64,000 nt of DNA from Trichobilharzia regenti (GCA_944472135.2 OX235263.1:7299517-7363516); one strand, 5' to 3'. Counted from the stretch's first letter, positions 1-10,689 are shown. Notes: generated from the letters alone by a model not told the origin. Translations and numbers: made by a program.

Positions 1-150
1 AGGAAATCGTGCAAGTTGGAGTAGACGACAGATTATGGGCAACTGTGGAACCAGCAGACTGAAGAGGAGAGTAGAGAGCAGAACGAAGTGGAGACGTGCT
101 GCTGAAGGTTTATATTCTGTTCGAAACCCAAGGGAACAATAATAATAATA
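1..150 (+). mobile_element. RTE-1 retrotransposon, 3' end fragment
   Basis: This is the last part of an RTE-1 copy entering from outside the window. It matches the other copies in the block that encodes the C-terminal WRR-type residues and the conserved 3' end (a variant of 'CTATGTTCCTCTAGGAAC'). It ends in AATAAT repeats at about 140-150, the usual tail of this family. The frame is not intact. Confidence 0.7.
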
Positions 151-284
151 ATAGTTAAAGTTAGTTCCATTCCCAATGAAGTAAACACACACACACACAC
201 ACGTAAGTACTGAAAACTGCTGACATGGGATTGAATTCATTTTTTCCCATCACATATCTTATCCCCATCTATAGCATTATTATT
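151..284. repeat. Low-complexity spacer with (CA)n and (ATT)n
   Basis: A (CA)n run lies near 185-202 and ATT repeats at about 277-292. The ATT run is the reverse complement of the tail of the next RTE-1 copy. No coding potential was seen. Confidence 0.6.
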
Positions 285-1012
285 ATTATTATTGTACCCT
301 TTAGTTCCTAGAGGAACATAGGGCTTCAGCTGCGCACCTCCATTGCCTTCCGTTTTCTGCCAACTTTTTCACTCCGCTTCAAGTCTGCCCACATGCTTTC
401 ATCTCCTCCTCGCATGACCTCCTCCAAGTCACCCTTGCACTGACGACCAACTCGCCGCTTCCCTTTTGGGTTCCACTCAAGCAATGGCTTGTCTAGTGAT
501 GTCACTTGATGGTTTCCGCAGAGTATGGCTAGCCAATCCATCTCCATTTCTTCCTGCCTATTTGTTGCATAATCGGTTCCTCCTGGGTTGGTTCGCTCAT
601 TGCCAGGGATCCCTGTTGCTGAACTTTTCTGGCTGGCTATTTGATCTTGAGTATTGAGCGAAGACAACTGTTGATGAAGGTCTAAAGTTTGTTGGAGATG
701 CTCTTTATGACTCGCCAAGTCTCTGATCCGTATAGTAGCACTGACTGACTTCACATTGGAGTTGAAAATCCGGATGTTATTTTTTATGCTGAGTGCTGTT
801 GACCTCCACACAGATTTGAGAGTAATGAAAGATTGTCTTGCTTTTCCGATTCTGGCTTTGATACCCTCGTCAGTTCCGCCTGTAGTTGAGACGATGCTTC
901 CCAGGTAGGTGAAGGAGGCTGTTTCTCTCAGGTTCTTCCCACTTATGCTGATTGTTGTCTGTTGTTGTAGTTGCTGTTGATGTTGGCCAGGAATCTTCAT
1001 CACCTCTGTTTT
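277..1012 (-). mobile_element. RTE-1 retrotransposon, 3' half, decayed
   Basis: A minus-strand frame (1003-326) carries the region downstream of the reverse transcriptase palm: SFTYLGSIVSTTGGTDEGIKAR, then IKNNIRIFNSNVKSV, and near the end WNPKGKRRVGRQCKGDLEE. After NVKSV the expected LLYGSETW is replaced by out-of-frame residues, so a frameshift is present although the frame stays open. The copy is 5' truncated and its 3' end is the ATT run at 277-292. It is a dead fragment and not a host gene. Confidence 0.85.
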
Positions 1013-1570
1013 ATCTATCTATAGCATATCATACCTTATTCATTCATCATCGTAGTGTATGTGCAGGCGATAATTAATTAATGACATACTGACAACTGAA
1101 AAACAAACTGTCTCTCTCTCTCTCTCTCACCGTCTCTCTACGTGTCTGTCAATTTCTCCATCTTGTTGACCTTTCAATGAAGTCAACAGATAAGTGAAAT
1201 TAGGTCAAAAGTGGTTAAATACACATTTATTATCATTGAGATGTTACAACGTTGAAGGAAATTACGACAGCAGCAGTCACTGTAGGAAAACAGAAAGGTA
1301 GCAAGAGAGATACAGAGACAGAGAGGGGGACGGTAGCGATGGGAATGATATTCTGACAGTGATAACTACAGAAATAAAATGAAACTATCTAAAAGTATTA
1401 TAGAAAAAAACACATTTTTCCCTAGAATGTAATGACGGTTAGTCAACCAATTTAACATCTATCTAGGTATGTCTATCCGTCCATCTGTTCACCCCCCCAC
1501 CACCACCACTCTTCACCCTCTCGTTCCTTCCTATCTGCCTTGTTCTGTTTCTATAAGATTAATGGTTTAT
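1013..1570. other. No gene seen; (TC)n tract
   Basis: A CT-rich microsatellite lies at about 1110-1140 and a C-rich stretch at about 1490-1510. The rest shows no recognisable gene or repeat. The last part may be the 5' flank of the PLE that follows. Confidence 0.4.
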
Positions 1571-1574
1571 CAGA

Positions 1575-3335
1575 ATAAGACTGTTAACACAGAAGAATAC
1601 AGATGGCTGAAGAAGATGCAGACGATGCTGAGTAAGTGATTGATGGTAGTGGTTATGATGAAGAAGATTTAAATAAACTGACGAAATCAGGACAAATTAC
1701 AGAACAAGAACAATGGTTAATGAAATCTAACGGACCTATTTTACCTTAATTCTATGGTAGACCAAAACTACACACACCAAACATTCCCTTACGACCAATC
1801 GTTTTGCTTCCAGGAACAACAACAACATATAATCTATCTAAAGAACTTTTCAGAATCATGCGACCACTCTATCAAGTTGTCAATCCAATTTTTAGAGAAA
1901 ATCAAAAACATTCAAATAGAAGACAATGAAATAATGGTGTCCTTTGATGATGTCACAGCATTATATACTTCAATTAGTCCAAAACTAGCAACAGAAACTA
2001 TGCAACAATTACTCTATAGTGATGAGAACATAAAAACGCAGAACTCATAAAATTATGCCTTCGAATTCAATACTCGAATATACGTACAGATAAAAGAAAC
2101 ACCGATGGGATCGCCCAAAACAGGATTGACAGCTGGAGCCGTCATGCAAAGATTGGAATGAATAGCTCTACCTATAATTAAACCGAAAGTCTGGGTGCCT
2201 CACGTTGATGATACATTTGTAATAATTAAGAGAGATGATTTAGAATATACTCATAAATTAATAAACAACATATTTGAAGACATTAAATTCACCATGTGAG
2301 AAGAAGAATTAGATAACAAAATCCCATTTCTAGATGTCTTCCTTAATCAGGAGAACCAACACAGGAATTTTAGAAACACAAGTATGTAGAAAATCAACGC
2401 GCACACACAGATCAAATACTCAACTATACTAGTAGCAATAATCCACTTACTCACTCATGAAAGAAACTGTGTGCAGACATTGTTTGAAAGAGAGTTCAAA
2501 CACACGGTAGCACTCCAGAGTTGAGAAGAATGGAAGAAAAATACCTACAAACGGTCTTCAAAAAGAATGGATATCCTCACAATTTCATCAAAAAGTGTTT
2601 AAAATCGAATCACAACACCCCAACAAGGAACCATCATGAAAGACCACAAGAAAATTCATCCTACCATACATGAGAAATATCTATGAAATAACAGCCAGAA
2701 TATTGAAACCGTGTGATATACACATAGCACACAAACCAGCCAGTCAAATCACTTCATTCCACATTATGCCAACCGAAAGATCCAACAGAAAGAGGAGATA
2801 AAATTAATACTATTTACAAAATAAATTGCATGCATGAACTGTAACAGGAATTACATTGGCCAAAGTGGACGTCCCCTCGAATCAGGATCCAGGAACATAA
2901 ATCAGCCGTGAAAAGACACGATATATACTCATTCATATCAATGCACATAGACAATTATGGACATCAGTTTGGTGAGTGGGATAATGTCGAAATCTTAGAC
3001 AGAGGACAGACACCAAAAGTGCGGTCAGGGAATTCCTAGAAGCCTGGAACTCAAACGAATATGCAACTAGCAAATACCTTAATATAGACCAAATATACCA
3101 ACTAATAAAAAGTAAATCAAGTGACGAGAAAGTTTAAAATCCAAGTCAATAGAAAATGATCAATACACATATGTAAAGATGGTTACCGGGAGACGCAATT
3201 CTATCATTCATGAAAAATTTAAATCAGTTCAGTTTATGCTAAATATTGCGCTGAAAGGGGATGTTATTCAGAAGAACGGACGACGAAAGCTCCAAAACTA
3301 AACCAACGAGATCAGAGAACACCAATAACTACAAA
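1575..3335 (+). mobile_element. PLE-A Penelope-like element, most of RT and GIY-YIG, decayed
   Basis: Domains can be followed in order despite stops and frameshifts. About 1740-1850 encodes an RT finger block like PKLHxPNIPLRPI; 1928-1975 encodes VSFDDVTALYTSI, which is RT motif A; 2197-2230 encodes HVDDTFVIIKRDD, motif C; 2325 onward gives IPFLDV. The GIY-YIG endonuclease follows at about 2830-3110 (NYIGQSGRPL, RIQEHKSAVKRHD, HQFGEWDNVEILDR). The order RT then GIY-YIG is typical of Penelope elements. The 3' non-coding part, to about 3335, is shared with the copies at 42790-43030 and 43634-43800. Confidence 0.85.
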
Positions 3336-3727
3336 TCATCCACCTGGGTTACAAAATCTTCTCTATTGTGAAGAAGATTTGTTTCTGAGGTTGGTAATAT
3401 AGCAAAGTTGACTGGTAGAATTCAGTCTGCACCGAATGAGGGGCTAGAGCATGACACTACTTACTGCCAAGTATCCAACCGAAGTGTCCAGTACAATCCT
3501 ACATGTAGTAGAAACGTCCCTTACTGCACCACTGGTTGAGACGGGCTCGAATCTGAGAAGGGAAATAAATTCGTTCAGGATTGCAGATACAACACGTCTT
3601 GTTATACAGTTTGAAATAAAATTTCACTGGAGATTTTGGTGGAAACCGAAATAGCTTAAATAACACAGTGTAATCTATTTGATAACGTAAATAACACTTA
3701 AGTAGGTAGGCCTTTGTCATTAATTAT
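3336..3727. other. Unassigned repeat-like sequence, no gene
   Basis: Two overlapping short open frames on opposite strands (3451-3654 and 3720-3499) show no recognisable domain. One stretch (3535-3600) resembles the repeat at 26330-26400 and 44930-44990 (Cys/Thr-rich spacer with 'TTGCAGATACA'-type words), so part may be the minor repeat called SINE-C below. Confidence 0.3.
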
Positions 3728-4480
3728 TATGGTCTTAAACTCCAAGTGGAACATTCGCCTTGAATAGCACATAGACATCTCGTACCGTATTCTGCAGTCC
3801 TTTTTGGTTAGCTCCACGATTGCTTTCAGTGTAGTTGGAGATTGAACGATCAATTCATGATTGTTTGCTCAAACCCAACTCCATATTTTGGCAGGAGTCA
3901 TCGATACTGCAGTCATCGTTCGTCGTTCTTTAGAAAACGGAGAAATACTATCAAAAGTATTATTGTGATTAGTTGTTATGACATTTATTCTTAGAATTTG
4001 TGTACAATAACCTTATGGTTGGTTCTATATTAGTGCAAGAATAAAGGATTCTTGAGTCATCAATCTGTGTTCTGGTTTTTCGCGTTGATTATTTCACATA
4101 GTCACTGAAAGTCTTCTAAGGACAGTGTGAAGTCCAGTTTAGTTACAACTGGACATTTGACAATTGCCCATCGGTTTTCATTGCCTCTTCAAATGATCTT
4201 CTCCATATCAGACTCGGATGGCTGCCTAACTCACCGTTTCTCATTCGAGTTCCACACAACTGTTTGGTGTACCCAATAGTCTCAGCGTACCTCTAGTCCT
4301 TCTCTATTTTCTTCGGGATATTTTTAAAGCTAAAGGTTCTTAGGTGATTAGCTGCCAAAGTTCCTTGTTGTCTAATCCCTTCGGACTAGCCGGTCATCTA
4401 ATCTTCAGTATCCAGTCAACCAACGCAATTATTGATAAAGGCGTACAGTAGCCTGTTGGAAATGCTTTCCACCATTCTTA
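3728..4480 (-). mobile_element. RTE-1 retrotransposon 3' half, interrupted
   Basis: The minus strand of 3740-3845 and of 4145-4480 matches the RTE-1 3' region. Markers are the RTE word 'GATCTTCAGTATCCAG' at 4400-4420 and the block opposite LWERTNQ at about 4360. The piece is strongly diverged. A foreign segment of about 300 bp separates the two parts and includes the possible solo LTR at 3974-4098. Confidence 0.55.
3974..4098 (+). mobile_element. Possible short solo LTR
   Basis: The 125 bp segment begins TGTTATGAC and ends TTTCACA. It holds an AATAAA at about 4041-4046 and is flanked on both sides by the 4 bp repeat TAGT (3970-3973 and 4099-4102). TG...CA ends with a short TSD fit a solo LTR of a gypsy-type element. 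No primer-binding site or second copy is present here, so the call rests on ends and TSD only. Confidence 0.3.
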
Positions 4481-4524
4481 AAAGTCTTTGAAATAAATAA
4501 AATTGTGCTGGCGTAATGCAGACA

Positions 4525-4778
4525 AGTGCGTCGGTGGCATAGCGGTTAGGACGCTCGCCGACCATGCACATGGTCCGGGTTTCGATCGCCGGCCACAGAC
4601 GCACTCCTTTACCTCTCTAAGCCAGAAATAATGCTGGTAAAGAGGAAAGGTTGGGTATGAGGCTGGCTAGCAACCCCATCCTGTAAAAACAGACACCACT
4701 GCTACCGAAACTTCAAAAAAGACTCTAGCTTAAAGCCATCCTATGTTCCACTGGAAACGTATAGGAATATAAAAAAAA
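4525..4778 (+). mobile_element. SINE-B, full-length copy with tRNA-like head
   Basis: The head has an A-box-like TGGCATAGCGG at 4535 and a B-box-like GGGTTTCGATCGCC near 4577, so it could be read by RNA polymerase III. A core follows ('GGTTGGGTATGAGG...CTAGCAACCCC', 4650-4680), then a 3' part 'CTATGTTCCACTGGAAACG' and an A-rich tail at 4771-4778. Other copies lie at 34903, 37421, 54011 and 58143. Confidence 0.8.
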
Positions 4779-5784
4779 GCTGGTCTCAAACGTATACCCC
4801 TGTCTTCTCTCTCCCCGCCCTTTCTGTTTCATGATTCAATCTATCATAGTTAGGAAGCATAAAATAAATGACGCTACACCCTGCTAATATGTTGACACAA
4901 TGCACAGGAAAATATTAGTACAAATAAAGGTAGCATTCTCCAGTTTATCCTACTTCACCAGGTATTTCTTGAAATTTTTCCAATATACTTTTGTTTTCCT
5001 TACTGAATATGTGGTAGGTAGAAGACAGTTGATTAAAATATACAGTTAATGGCACGCCCCCCCCACACACACACATTCACAAAACACACTAACAGACAAC
5101 CACGTGTGAAAACCCAAGGGAATTTCAGTCACAGCTGTTAACATTCTTTACACAACATTAATCATTCAATAACAATGAAGAGTACAATTCAGGGAGAAAT
5201 CTACACAGCTAATATGTATGGCATTCTGTATTGTATTCATTAAAGTATTTGTTTTACAAGAATTATAAATATACATCACCTTAAGAGATGTAAATTCGCT
5301 TCATTATTACTATAAGACAAGAATTATACTACGTACATCACAGCTGTACGTATATGTATATATCCCTTCACTATTGAACATCACAAAAGTCCTTTTTTAA
5401 AAGAAAGATGGCATTCTTCTTTAAATTGATTCATTAAAACAAAAGGTAGGTAAGAAAAATAAAACAAGGGAGAAATATTTTATTTTATCCCTTCATTCAT
5501 TTAATTTACGCCTTAACAGCCATTAAATAATTGTTGTATTCCTTTTGTTATCTTATAAATGTTTAATGATCAATGTGTCAATGTATACAGCATATATGTG
5601 TTTGTATATGTGTTATTGAAACATTGAAACAATTGACAACATATGTAAAATATACAATCTACATTAAGTTTTCTATTTGATTGTAATATAATATAATGTA
5701 ATATATTCATTCTTTAAAAGTGATTCACTTTCTGTTGAGTTGTAGCTTAGAATAAATTGAAATTATGGACTATATATTATGTTG
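4779..5784. other. AT-rich spacer, no gene seen
   Basis: About 1 kb without a recognisable coding frame or repeat family. Short runs include a C-rich/CA tract at 5056-5075 and TATA-rich patches near 5345 and 5680. It may be unique intergenic or intronic DNA. Confidence 0.4.
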
Positions 5785-5965
5785 TTTTTAGGTTAATTCT
5801 CCATTTGCTAGAGAACCGTTGGAAAATTTAGACAGCTGCTTCGTCCTAGTGCTTGGGACTCTTGAGGGGGTATCTGCTCACCACAAAGGTTAGAATCTAA
5901 GACCTTCTTGCTACAAGTTGAGCTCGTAGACCTATTCAGCCACTGTGATCCGATCAGAATCAAAT
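5785..5965 (-). mobile_element. SINE-HHR copy, decayed
   Basis: Read on the minus strand it gives a tRNA-like head and then a hammerhead-like block. Stem II GTCC/GGAC and the AGCTGTC end are visible at 5830-5872. The core reads CTCAAGA instead of CTGANGA, and GAAG replaces GAAA, so the ribozyme is probably dead. Confidence 0.65.
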
Positions 5966-5974
5966 TCCTACAAA

Positions 5975-6246
5975 CTAGTATTTGAAAATTAATCTGATTC
6001 TCCCAAATGATTGGCTGACTACAGGAAGAAAAGTTTAACTGGATTTCTAGTGGGAAATCGTACCCGGTTGAGAGTGAGGAGAAATACTCGCCATGGACAT
6101 GATAGTGGTTGGTGATCGCTCAAAATCACCAGTTGGTAGAAGTTAGAATTCATGGGTTGGCCGTTGGATTGGTCTGTGAGATCACCTTGTAAATGTTACG
6201 TCTTAGGTTCGAACCTTGGTGGTGTGTGTCTGTGTACTGCTGAAGT
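5975..6246 (+). mobile_element. SINE-HHR copy, 5' part (interrupted)
   Basis: The 5' body ('GATTGGCTGACTACAGGA') is followed by a tRNA-like head with B-box GGTTCGAACC at 6208. The first half of the hammerhead (GTACTG then CTGAAG) stops at 6245, where a PLE end is inserted. The element resumes at 6415-6560. Confidence 0.7.
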
Positions 6247-6414
6247 ATAAGAATAAGACTTGTGCACTGTCGTGGTAGAGTATAATTCCATTATGGGTAA
6301 AATTTGTTTGGATAAAGTCTCACAGTGTTATACAGTAATGTTTACTAATATTAAGCATTACTGTATAACACTGTGAGACTTTATCAAAACAAAAATTTAT
6401 CCATAATGGAATTA
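6246..6414. mobile_element. PLE-B terminal palindrome inserted in a SINE hammerhead
   Basis: Two arms of 61 bases (6280-6340 and 6356-6417, one or two mismatches plus a one-base shift) are inverted copies of the PLE-B terminal block, separated by a 15-base loop. The insert is flanked by an 11 bp direct repeat TACTGCTSAAG (6235-6245 and 6415-6425, one mismatch), which splits the SINE-HHR ribozyme. No protein-coding part of the PLE is present. Confidence 0.75.
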
Positions 6415-6560
6415 TACTGCTCAAGATTCTCACGAAACTAGAATAAAAAAACAGCTGTCCAGTACTGCTTGGTAGTTTCCATTAGTCCTCTAGGTGATGT
6501 CAACTCGTGATCAGTTTTGTAACCAGTGAAATCCCTGAGAACCAACACTTGATACTTCTT
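6415..6560 (+). mobile_element. SINE-HHR copy, 3' part (continuation)
   Basis: This resumes the element interrupted at 6246: remnant of stem II and GAAA, then CAGCTGTCCAGTACT at about 6451-6465 and the 3' body up to 'CAGTGAAATCCC'. The hammerhead was already degenerate between 6425 and 6450. Confidence 0.65.
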
Positions 6561-6599
6561 CATTTCCTACTGATCGATTACATTGAATAAAAATGCTCG

Positions 6600-7380
6600 G
6601 GGTCTGTTCACACGTCGACCCCTAGTACAAACGCCTTGAGGATGTCTAAAGTTTATGAGGATATCTAAAGTTTAATGTGAAGCTTTTTAGCTGGGCTCAT
6701 TTTCTTCTATTCGAGGTCATCTTGCTAGTTACTAGAAAAATATTTCGCTTAACGTTCTACATTAGGAAATTTAGGCAGTCTGGCATAAAGCAGTCTTTGC
6801 TTTCTCAGTTTGTAAATTCTTGTACTCTACCCATCCGTCTTCACTGCTCCCCATCAATCTTTCCTGGACTACTTAAGAAAGACTTTGCTTTACTGAGAAG
6901 GGCACTAAACGCCGTTAGTAGGGCAAGTGGGATATCGTTAAACTAACTGGTTAACACTATTGTGGATAGACATATTATGTCATGTAAGAAACTAGCGAAT
7001 ACAATATTGTCGGACCCCGAGAATCCTCTCTTTACGCAGCTGTCTCCTTGCATTTCATCTGGTAGAACTAGAAGCTATAGCTATAGAAGGCTATATGCTA
7101 GGACTACCAAATACAAAATCTCCACAATACCATATCTGGCACAGCTGTTATGTGCGTGATGAGAAATCCGTTAGGTATGACACGATCAACTTACTGCGGC
7201 ACTCTAACAAATAGTCCGATTAGTTTTTGTTTTCCTATCCTCGTTACTATTACACTGTTGTTCTCATCTTCTATTACACATCAACTTTATACTTCATACC
7301 CTGTGGTGCACTCTTTAAAATGTAAACTCTACGCTGTTTTTTTGTTTTTTGTTCTTTTTTAAAATTTTTATTTATCTTTT
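6600..7380 (+). mobile_element. CR1-type LINE, 3' end of RT ORF and 3' UTR
   Basis: The 6677-6943 frame reads RKIFRLTFYIRKFRQSGIK, then NSCTLPIRLHCSPSIFPGLL and RALNAVSRASGIS. It continues after a stop in another segment (6962-7159) as VDRHIMSCKKLANTILSDPENPL, TQLSPCISSGRTRS and RRLYARTTKYK. These are the C-terminal residues of schistosome CR1-like LINEs, and the same block is found on the minus strand at 23060-23690 and 37085-38760. The 3' UTR from 7160 ends in a T-rich stretch near 7380. Confidence 0.75.
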
Positions 7381-7754
7381 ATTTTTTTGGCGTTGGTTTT
7401 TTCATTTATTTATTTATTTTGATTTTAAAAATCCTATAAAATTTATGAGGTAATTAGATGCAGTAACTTCGCCAGATACTAGCTTGCTAGGCTACAAGCT
7501 TACTAGTTTTCTCGCCGGTCCCAAGCCCGGGTAAAGAGGGAGGGTTGGGGCGTAGTGCTAGCAACTCCACCCCTGTAAAACAACCAAATCGCTACAGAAA
7601 CTTCAATGAATAAATATATTTCAAAAATTCTAAAAACATAAGCAATAGCCTTACTTTTCACTGGAATCGAGGAAGTGAAATGACGCAGGCTGGTGAAAGC
7701 CTTCGGAAAGCCAGTCAGCCGATGTGCCTTCTTTCGATGAAAGCAAAAGTAAGG

Positions 7755-8390
7755 ATGGGTTCCTGGAATGTTCGTACAATGTAAGAAACTGGAAAGGCTG
7801 CCCAGATAGCCATTGAAGTGAGAAGGTACAGAATAGAAGTGTTGGGAATCTGCGAGAGCAGATGGAACGGAACTGGAAGGTGCCAACTACCTGCTGGAGA
7901 GACAGTAATCTATTCCGGCCACCCAGAGGACAACCATGAGCACACCGAGGGAGTGGCCATCATAATGTCACCAACACCAACCAAAGCTCTCATGCATTGG
8001 GAAGCAATCTCCTCCAGGATAATGACAGCCAGGTTCAACTCAAAAGGAAAGAAAGTTACAGTCATTCAATGCTATGCGCCTACAAACGTCTCAGAACAAG
8101 AGAAGAAGGAGGCGTTCTACAGACAACTACAAACAGTAATGGACAACGTCCCAAATGGCGATATCAAAATCCTGATGGGCGACATGAATGCGAAGCTGGG
8201 AGGAGACAACACAGGAAGAGAACTCACCATGGGTCGTGAGGCCCTCGGCGAAATGAACGACAATGGTGAACTCTTCTCAGACTTCTGCGCCTTCAATGAT
8301 TTGTCAAGTGATGCACAACGGAAAACTCAGCAAGACGTCCGGAGTAAACACAGGAGTCAGACAACACTGCTTGTCTATTATCACCAATGA
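7755..8390 (+). pseudogene. RTE-1 AP endonuclease domain, broken
   Basis: Translation from ATG 7755 gives MGSWNVRTM, then a stop at 7782-7784 where related copies have a Tyr codon. The open part (7818-8390, 190 residues) holds ICESRWNG with the catalytic Glu, IQCYAPTN, and LMGDMNAKLG with the Asp/Asn pair of exonuclease-endonuclease-phosphatase enzymes. The later Asp-His catalytic motif is absent because the reading frame crosses into RT sequence at about 8296 and then runs out of frame. The enzyme would nick target DNA for retrotransposition; this copy cannot. Confidence 0.8.
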
Positions 8391-8990
8391 TATTCCTAAT
8401 TGTGGTGGACTGGATTATGCGTCAGACAGTGAGTGGGAAACGAGAAGAGACGGATATCCTGGACCGACCCACGTGAAGAACCTAGAAGACCTGGATTTCG
8501 CGCGTCGATGATTTATGTTTGATGTCACACAAAATCGAAGACTTACAAGCGAAAAGCGACCAACAAACTGGTCGAAGAAGCAGCCGGCGAAGACAGGACT
8601 CCAGGTGAACATAGACAAGACGGCGGTTATAAAAATAATCAACCAACAACAGCAACAACATCCAACGCCAATCACCATCAATGGGAGTGATTTAAAAGAG
8701 GTTACTTCATTCATTCACCTATGTAGGCAGCATTGTCTCAACTACAGGTAATTGAAACGGACGAGGATGTCAAACTGAGCGAGAATCAGAAAGACGAGAA
8801 ATGCACACATTCATCAACCTGAAATCAATCTGGAAATCTTCGTCACTCAGCATCACCAACAAAATTCGGATTTTCAATATAAACGTAAAGTCAGTTCTTC
8901 TATACGGATCAGAAACTTGGCGGGCGGGTTACAAAAAATATTTCCAACAGCCTGTTGCTGACGTTACCTTTATCAACCAATAACTGTCTT
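8296..8990 (+). pseudogene. RTE-1 reverse transcriptase remnant
   Basis: The frames 8263-8511 and 8515-8751 carry TGVRQHCLSIITNDIP (RT motif B region), then NLEDLDFA followed by RR and a stop where active copies have FADD. The two catalytic aspartates are therefore lost. TGLQVNIDKT and LKEVTSF follow, and after a frameshift IRIFNINVKSVLLYGSETW at about 8860-8920. No functional RT is possible. Confidence 0.8.
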
Positions 8991-9377
8991 CGCTGGCTCT
9001 ATACTGATGATCAGATGGCCGGGTCGGGCCGGAAACAATCACCAACAAGGAATTATGGGAACAAAACAAAGCATGAACCAATCGCCCAACAAATATGCAG
9101 GAGAAAGTGGATATGAATCAACCACTCACTGAGGAGACCGCTGGGTGACATCGTGCGTCAAGCCCTCGAGTGAAACCCGAAAGGAAAGCGGCGTGTGGGA
9201 CGTCCAAGGGTGACATGGAGGAGATCGTGTGAAACAGTATGTTGAGTTGAAACAGTATGGACTAACATGGATGCAGGCGAAAAGTACAGCAGAAGACAGA
9301 AGCGGCAAGTGGAGACTTGCAGTTGAAGCCCTATGTTCCACTAGGAACCCAAGGGAGCAATCATAATAATAATTAGA

Positions 9378-9443
9378 TGCAGTATATTGTAATCCACACT
9401 GAAATTCCATACCTGTACCACAAATACCGTTTGGAATAAAGCT

Positions 9444-9507
<64 letters not shown>
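9378..9507 (+). repeat. SINE-B2 tail fragment with long (TA)n
   Basis: 9384-9446 matches the 3' tail of the SINE-B2 subtype ('ATTCCACACTTGTACC...GGTGTGGAATCAAGCTG' in other copies). It runs straight into an uninterrupted TA repeat from 9447 to 9507. The minus-strand open frames that read YIYIYI come from this microsatellite. Confidence 0.6.
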
Positions 9508-9509
<2 letters not shown>

Positions 9510-9769
9510 TCGAATCGTTAGCCATAGAGGCCAACGTGTCAACAGACATCGAGAATCTCTGCCCAATATAACTGATCAAAAGGTAATGCAAAATTAACTT
9601 AAACACACAACTGATACGAAAGTCAGGCTAACAACAGTGTTAATAACCGGTAGAAATTTAATAAGATGTTAGGGAAGAAAATAATACAATTAGGAAAGAA
9701 AAACACGAAAAATTACGTATTTGGTACTAAGATAGATCAGGTTCATTGTAGATTTAACGACTGAACATA
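9508..9769. other. No gene seen
   Basis: About 260 bp without recognisable features between the TA repeat and the PLE-E fragment. Confidence 0.3.
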
Positions 9770-10450
9770 CTTCTTTTTGTATGAAGAGTTCAGGTTTAAA
9801 TATGTGTGAGTTGCCATTGCTTCTGCAATTTGAAGAAGTTTGATCCGTACTCTTTTAGCATGATTCCCACGTATTCTGTAGGTGACTTTGAAGCTGTTTT
9901 ATGGGGTTGGCTTAGCGCCTTGATTAGATCAAGTTGTCCACAATAGAGCTGCGGGGGTGAGGTGATCTTTTTTAGCCTTTATGAAACTATGAGGGTGAGT
10001 GTTCGATGATACGTTTGAATGGCAAACGCTGGGTGTTGCCGACATACCTAGCTCCACACAAACAGGTGAATTGATAGATAGATAGATACACTTTGATGAA
10101 ACCAACAGTGGTAGCTTATCCTTCACATTCATGCCAATCATTAGTTTTGTGAAGAAAGTTAAGCGAATTTCAGCCATGAAGAAGGTTTTCTTCAGTAAGG
10201 TAGACAGGCGGTTTCTCAGTACCTTTGCCTAGTAGTTTCCATTGAATTGTAGATTCAAGGAGAGAAGTTATTTGGAAGCAGAACGTGTAGGTGGTTTCAA
10301 TGGTTTAGGTTTCATGGATTTTGTGATGAAACTTTCAGGGTAGCCATTTCCGAGAAGGATTCTTTTCAGAGTGTTCGACTTCTCACTCTTCTATAGTTCC
10401 AGGGCTGTGAATGCTTACGATTCTGTGGCTCAGTGGATGGATCATGTTTT
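9770..10450 (-). mobile_element. PLE-E Penelope-like element, GIY-YIG region
   Basis: On the minus strand about 10070-9960 encodes CLCGARYVGNTQRLPFKRIIEHSPS. This is a GIY-YIG-type endonuclease start (ARYVG, then the conserved Arg and a downstream EH). Upstream sequence to 10450 reads as the linker between RT and endonuclease. A GATA-type microsatellite (10075-10088) interrupts it. A second copy of the family lies at 46750-47190. Confidence 0.6.
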
Positions 10451-10689
10451 TTTCTGTATATATAGAGGCACCCAACTATGAAAGTTAATAAGTTGTCCAT
10501 TCCATGCCGGCTTTCTGTGGATGGAAATATTTAGTGTTCCATCTTGTTCACGTCTTGTTGATTGTTGTTGTTGTTGTTGTCCAGAAAAGATGTTTTGTGT
10601 CGGATTCCTTCTCTAAGGTGGAATGAATTTCAGGATGACAGCTGTTGAGAAGTATTTTTTTTCGCTCAACATTAAAAATCTGATAGCCG
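10451..10689. other. No gene seen
   Basis: A short spacer with a TTG-repeat (about 10560-10580). The minus-strand frame 10856-10548 runs through it and through the neighbouring RTE fragment and has no recognisable domain. Confidence 0.3.

Larger units (their letters stand above)
7440..9375 (+). mobile_element. RTE-1 copy with 5' module and endonuclease, internally deleted
   Basis: This is the most complete RTE-1 here. A 5' untranslated module (about 7500-7750) is followed by the apurinic endonuclease (7755-8295). The sequence then jumps into the RT palm (QVMHNGKLSKTSGVNTGVRQ), so the C-terminal endonuclease and N-terminal RT are missing. The rest of RT and the 3' end follow to the AAT tail at 9363-9375. 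It ends with the same 3' sequence as the truncated copies, so the deleted form may have been made before or after insertion. Confidence 0.85.

Noticed and set aside
4525..4610. tRNA gene (also 42587, 33790, 55966, 58316)
   Set aside because: A and B boxes are present, but the sequence repeats with the same downstream body, so these are SINE heads.
7818..8390. Host gene for an endonuclease-like protein of the kind annotated as craniofacial development protein 2
   Set aside because: The frame is the endonuclease of an RTE-1 retrotransposon with a 5' module, RT remnants and a repeat tail.
9126..9606. Minus-strand frames with YIYIYI repeats
   Set aside because: Translation of the TA microsatellite at 9447-9507.
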